From positions 4,091,001 to 4,155,000 of the forward strand of contig NZ_BIFR01000001.1 of NCBI RefSeq assembly GCF_003967535.1: DNA of 64,000 bases, in the 5' to 3' direction. Both the position numbers and the translations under genes were made by a program. Position 1 is the stretch's first letter. Each line of letters begins with the position of its first letter. This document shows, in pieces, positions 62,054-64,000 of this stretch. Below the pieces are notes generated by a model that did no database searches, was not told the DNA's origin, and saw nothing but the letters and a program-made list of their open reading frames with translations. This stretch comes from Tengunoibacter tsumagoiensis. GTDB lineage: Bacteria; Chloroflexota; Ktedonobacteria; Ktedonobacterales; Ktedonobacteraceae.

Positions 62054-62752
62054 ATGAGTAGTAGTATACATGAGACGTCCGCTGTGGTGATTGTTGCCGC
62101 TGGCTCTAGCCGACGAATGCAGGGCCGCGATAAGCTCTGGACTCCGCTGGCGGGGCGTATTACACTGGCACGCACAATCGATGTTTTTGAATCCTCACCC
62201 CTTGTGAAGACGATTGTGGTGGTCACTAATGCTGAACGCATTGCAGAGACTCAGGCTCTCTGTTCTCAGGAACGCTGGTCCAAAATTCTTGCAGTGGTTC
62301 CTGGAGGGGCCAGACGACAGGATTCGGTCTGCCAGGGGCTCGATGCCCTCGCTCAACAGGCTCCAGGCTGCCGCTGGGTGATGATTCACGATGCCGCTCG
62401 TCCTTTTGTAACTCCTGAGATCCTGGAAAGGGGTCTGGCCTCGGCTCAGGCTTCTCTGGCCGCTGTGGCTGCGGTTCCCGTAAAAGATACGATCAAGGTG
62501 GTTCAGGCAGGACAGATTATTTCGACGCCCGATCGCTCACAGCTCTGGGCTATTCAGACTCCACAGGTCTTCTCGTTTGAGCTGATTCATCAGGTCCATC
62601 ATCTCCCTCTTGCACAGGAAGATGCCACCGATGATGCCACTCTGATTGAACGTGCAGGTCAGCCAGTGGCGGTCTTCCCAGGCTCTTACACGAATATTAA
62701 AATTACGACGCAAGAAGATCTCTTCTTTGCCGAAGCTCTCTTAAAAGGATAG
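62054..62752 (+). CDS. ispD: 2-C-methyl-D-erythritol 4-phosphate cytidylyltransferase
   Basis: Third step of the MEP isoprenoid pathway. A 232-residue protein. The CTP loop is VVIVAAGSSRRMQGRDKLW near residue 12; IHDAARPFV near 112 and DRSQLWAIQTPQVF near 158 are standard. GAGGAG lies about twelve bases before the ATG at 62054. The frame begins at 61979 but that start falls within the terminator. ispF follows five bases later. Confidence 0.95.
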   Translation: MSSSIHETSAVVIVAAGSSRRMQGRDKLWTPLAGRITLARTIDVFESSPLVKTIVVVTNAERIAETQALCSQERWSKILAVVPGGARRQDSVCQGLDALAQQAPGCRWVMIHDAARPFVTPEILERGLASAQASLAAVAAVPVKDTIKVVQAGQIISTPDRSQLWAIQTPQVFSFELIHQVHHLPLAQEDATDDATLIERAGQPVAVFPGSYTNIKITTQEDLFFAEALLKG

Positions 62753-62757
62753 ATGTT

Positions 62758-63237
62758 ATGACTATACGCATTGGATCAGGTTATGATGTGCATGCTTTCG
62801 CTCCCAATCGCTCTCTCGTCCTGGGGGGCGTGACTATCCCTTATGAACTTGGTCTCGCTGGACACTCAGATGCCGATGCTGTCATTCATGCCATTGTCGA
62901 TGCCCTGCTCGGTGCCGCCGCACTGGGTGATATTGGCATGCACTTTCCCTCGAGCGATGAGCGCTGGCGCAATAAACCAAGTACGGTCTTCCTGACGTAT
63001 GTCCATACGCTTCTTCAGGAGCAAGGCTGGAAGATTGGCAATATCGACGCCACTATTATCGCCGAACGCCCACGCCTCTCCCCTCATATTCCTGCTATGC
63101 GAGCCCACCTGGCCGAGCATCTTGGGCTGGATCTCGCTCAGGTGAGCGTTAAATCTACTACGACCGATGGCCTTGGCTTTACTGGTCGCCGCGAAGGAAT
63201 AGCTTGCTCTGCCGTGGCTCTCCTCGAAAAAGACTAG
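62758..63237 (+). CDS. ispF: 2-C-methyl-D-erythritol 2,4-cyclodiphosphate synthase
   Basis: Fifth step of the MEP pathway. A 159-residue protein, normal size. The zinc residues are in GSGYDVHAF near residue 6 and GHSDADAVIHAIVDALLGAA near 41. HFPSSDERW near 62 and KSTTTDGLGFTGRREGIA near 131 are typical. It is linked to ispD, as in many bacteria, and is the end of the run. Confidence 0.96.
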   Translation: MTIRIGSGYDVHAFAPNRSLVLGGVTIPYELGLAGHSDADAVIHAIVDALLGAAALGDIGMHFPSSDERWRNKPSTVFLTYVHTLLQEQGWKIGNIDATIIAERPRLSPHIPAMRAHLAEHLGLDLAQVSVKSTTTDGLGFTGRREGIACSAVALLEKD

Positions 63238-63246
63238 CTGAGAGAA

Positions 63247-63289
63247 AAGAGCGTCAAGATCGGGCCGATGGCTTAATCTTGACGCTCTT
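63247..63289. terminator. Two-way terminator between ispF and the NmrA-like gene
   Basis: AAGAGCGTCAAGAT (63247-63260) pairs perfectly with ATCTTGACGCTCTT (63276-63289) over a 15-base loop. Outer CTGAGA and TCTCAG extend it. Both neighbouring genes converge on it. T runs are short in both directions. Confidence 0.7.
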
Positions 63290-63305
63290 CGTTCTCAGCG
63301 CACTC

Positions 63306-64000
63306 TTATTGATGACCAGCACCTTTCCGTAACCAGGCTTCCAGCGTAAGTAATGGCGGGTAGAGCTGGCGTAAGGAAGATATATCTGCCTGATAGCCAT
63401 GGGTGTTAAACCACTCCATCATGACACCTATCTCTTCGTTGCTGCTCATCACTTGCTCCAGAGGCTGCTCTACATACCTGACCGGATGGTTAAACACACG
63501 GGTAAATGTCTCTGCAACCTGAGGCATGGTCAGTTCATCACCGGCCAGTTCAATGGCTTTGCCAAGAAATTTCTGGGGCTCCTTCAAGGCCAGGGCAGCA
63601 AAGGCTCCGATATCATCTGCTGCAATGACCTGCACTTTTGTTGTGGGCTTCAGGGGCATGGTCAGTACCCCCTGCTCGATTGATTGACCATACATGCTGG
63701 TGAAGTTGTCCATAAAAAAGACTGGACGTAAAATAGTCATTGGCAGGCCAAGCGTGCGAATATGCTGCTCAACCTCCCATTTGCTTTCAAAGTGTGGAAT
63801 AGCGCTATGCCGATCGGCGCCTCCAACCGAGCTATAGACAAAATGTGCCACATGCGCATTTTTTGCGGCGTCGGCCAGAGACTTCCCCTGAATAACCTCG
63901 CCCGCTGGACCATGCTCAATATAGTTCTGAACGCTAAATACTCCATAGACGCCTGTCAGTGCCTCATCCAGCGAAGCAATATTATCAAGGTCCCCTCTGA
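63306..64000 (-). CDS. NmrA-like NAD(P)-binding protein (5' end outside window)
   Basis: At least 231 residues; the frame continues to the window edge without a start. Visible parts match NmrA-family atypical short-chain dehydrogenases: RGDLDNIASLDEALTGVYGV, KSLADAAKNAHVAHFVYSSVGGA, and FESKWEVEQHIRTLGLPMTI followed by LRPVFFMDNF. The Rossmann glycine loop would lie upstream. The shorter GTG start at 63851 would cut the fold in two, so I do not use it. Members sense or use NAD(P)(H), or act as quinone or sugar-epimerase-like enzymes. Confidence 0.85.
   Translation of the reverse strand, partial: RGDLDNIASLDEALTGVYGVFSVQNYIEHGPAGEVIQGKSLADAAKNAHVAHFVYSSVGGADRHSAIPHFESKWEVEQHIRTLGLPMTILRPVFFMDNFTSMYGQSIEQGVLTMPLKPTTKVQVIAADDIGAFAALALKEPQKFLGKAIELAGDELTMPQVAETFTRVFNHPVRYVEQPLEQVMSSNEEIGVMMEWFNTHGYQADISSLRQLYPPLLTLEAWLRKGAGHQ

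Noticed and set aside
1..64000. CRISPR arrays, rRNA genes, phage structural genes, plasmid origins
   Set aside because: No regularly spaced repeats, no conserved rRNA or tRNA sequence and no phage-type proteins were seen.

Overview
This 64 kb window is an ordinary stretch of a bacterial chromosome (about 50% G+C by eye). It most likely comes from a member of the Chloroflexota, probably class Ktedonobacteria. That placement is inference: it rests on the mix of Gram-positive-like operon orders, an OpcA-containing pentose phosphate operon, FhaA/FhaB next to an FtsW/RodA protein, and an IS110 insertion with repeat debris. I see no rRNA or tRNA gene, CRISPR array or prophage. Layout, left to right: a cut-off membrane protein and a beta-propeller protein (1-1959). 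An etfB-etfA-membrane FeS oxidoreductase operon that should pass acyl-CoA electrons to quinone (1993-6179). A GntR/membrane-protein operon with two clear operators (6204-7807). An accessory island with an IS110 transposase, 96%-identical 99-bp flanking repeats and large foldbacks (7808-10020). A CorC/HlyC protein (10195-11508) and a lactonase-like metallo-hydrolase (12019-12723).

From 13008 to 20998 the minus strand carries a nearly complete pentose phosphate operon (tkt, tal, zwf, opcA, pgl, rpe). Between tal and zwf, where gnd would be expected, only a decayed 3' end of gnd remains. mutS follows, then two ABC transporter sets facing away from each other across an AT-rich gap (24139-29160).

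The minus strand from 43433 down to 29730 is a translation/cell-envelope block: nusA, ylxR, infB, rbfA, nrnA, truB, ribF, fhaA, fhaB, an FtsW/RodA protein and two unrecognised acidic proteins. nusA and infB each have long hairpin-bearing leaders. The infB leader contains a convincing intrinsic terminator before the start codon, suggesting attenuation.

The right third holds an acyl-CoA dehydrogenase, a GNAT/nucleotidyltransferase pair and a decayed nuoD 3' end. A sugar operon follows (HutC-type GntR, ROK kinase, extended mannose-6-phosphate isomerase-like protein), then a P1-family peptidase and a Nudix hydrolase. Last comes the rpsA - clpC - radA - PIN/TRAM - ispD - ispF series. This resembles the Firmicutes clpC-radA-disA-yacL-ispD-ispF order but has no disA. 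The window ends inside an NmrA-like oxidoreductase. Promoter, operator and terminator calls were made by eye from hexamer and inverted-repeat matches. Many starts were moved downstream from the longest reading frame to fit visible Shine-Dalgarno sequences.
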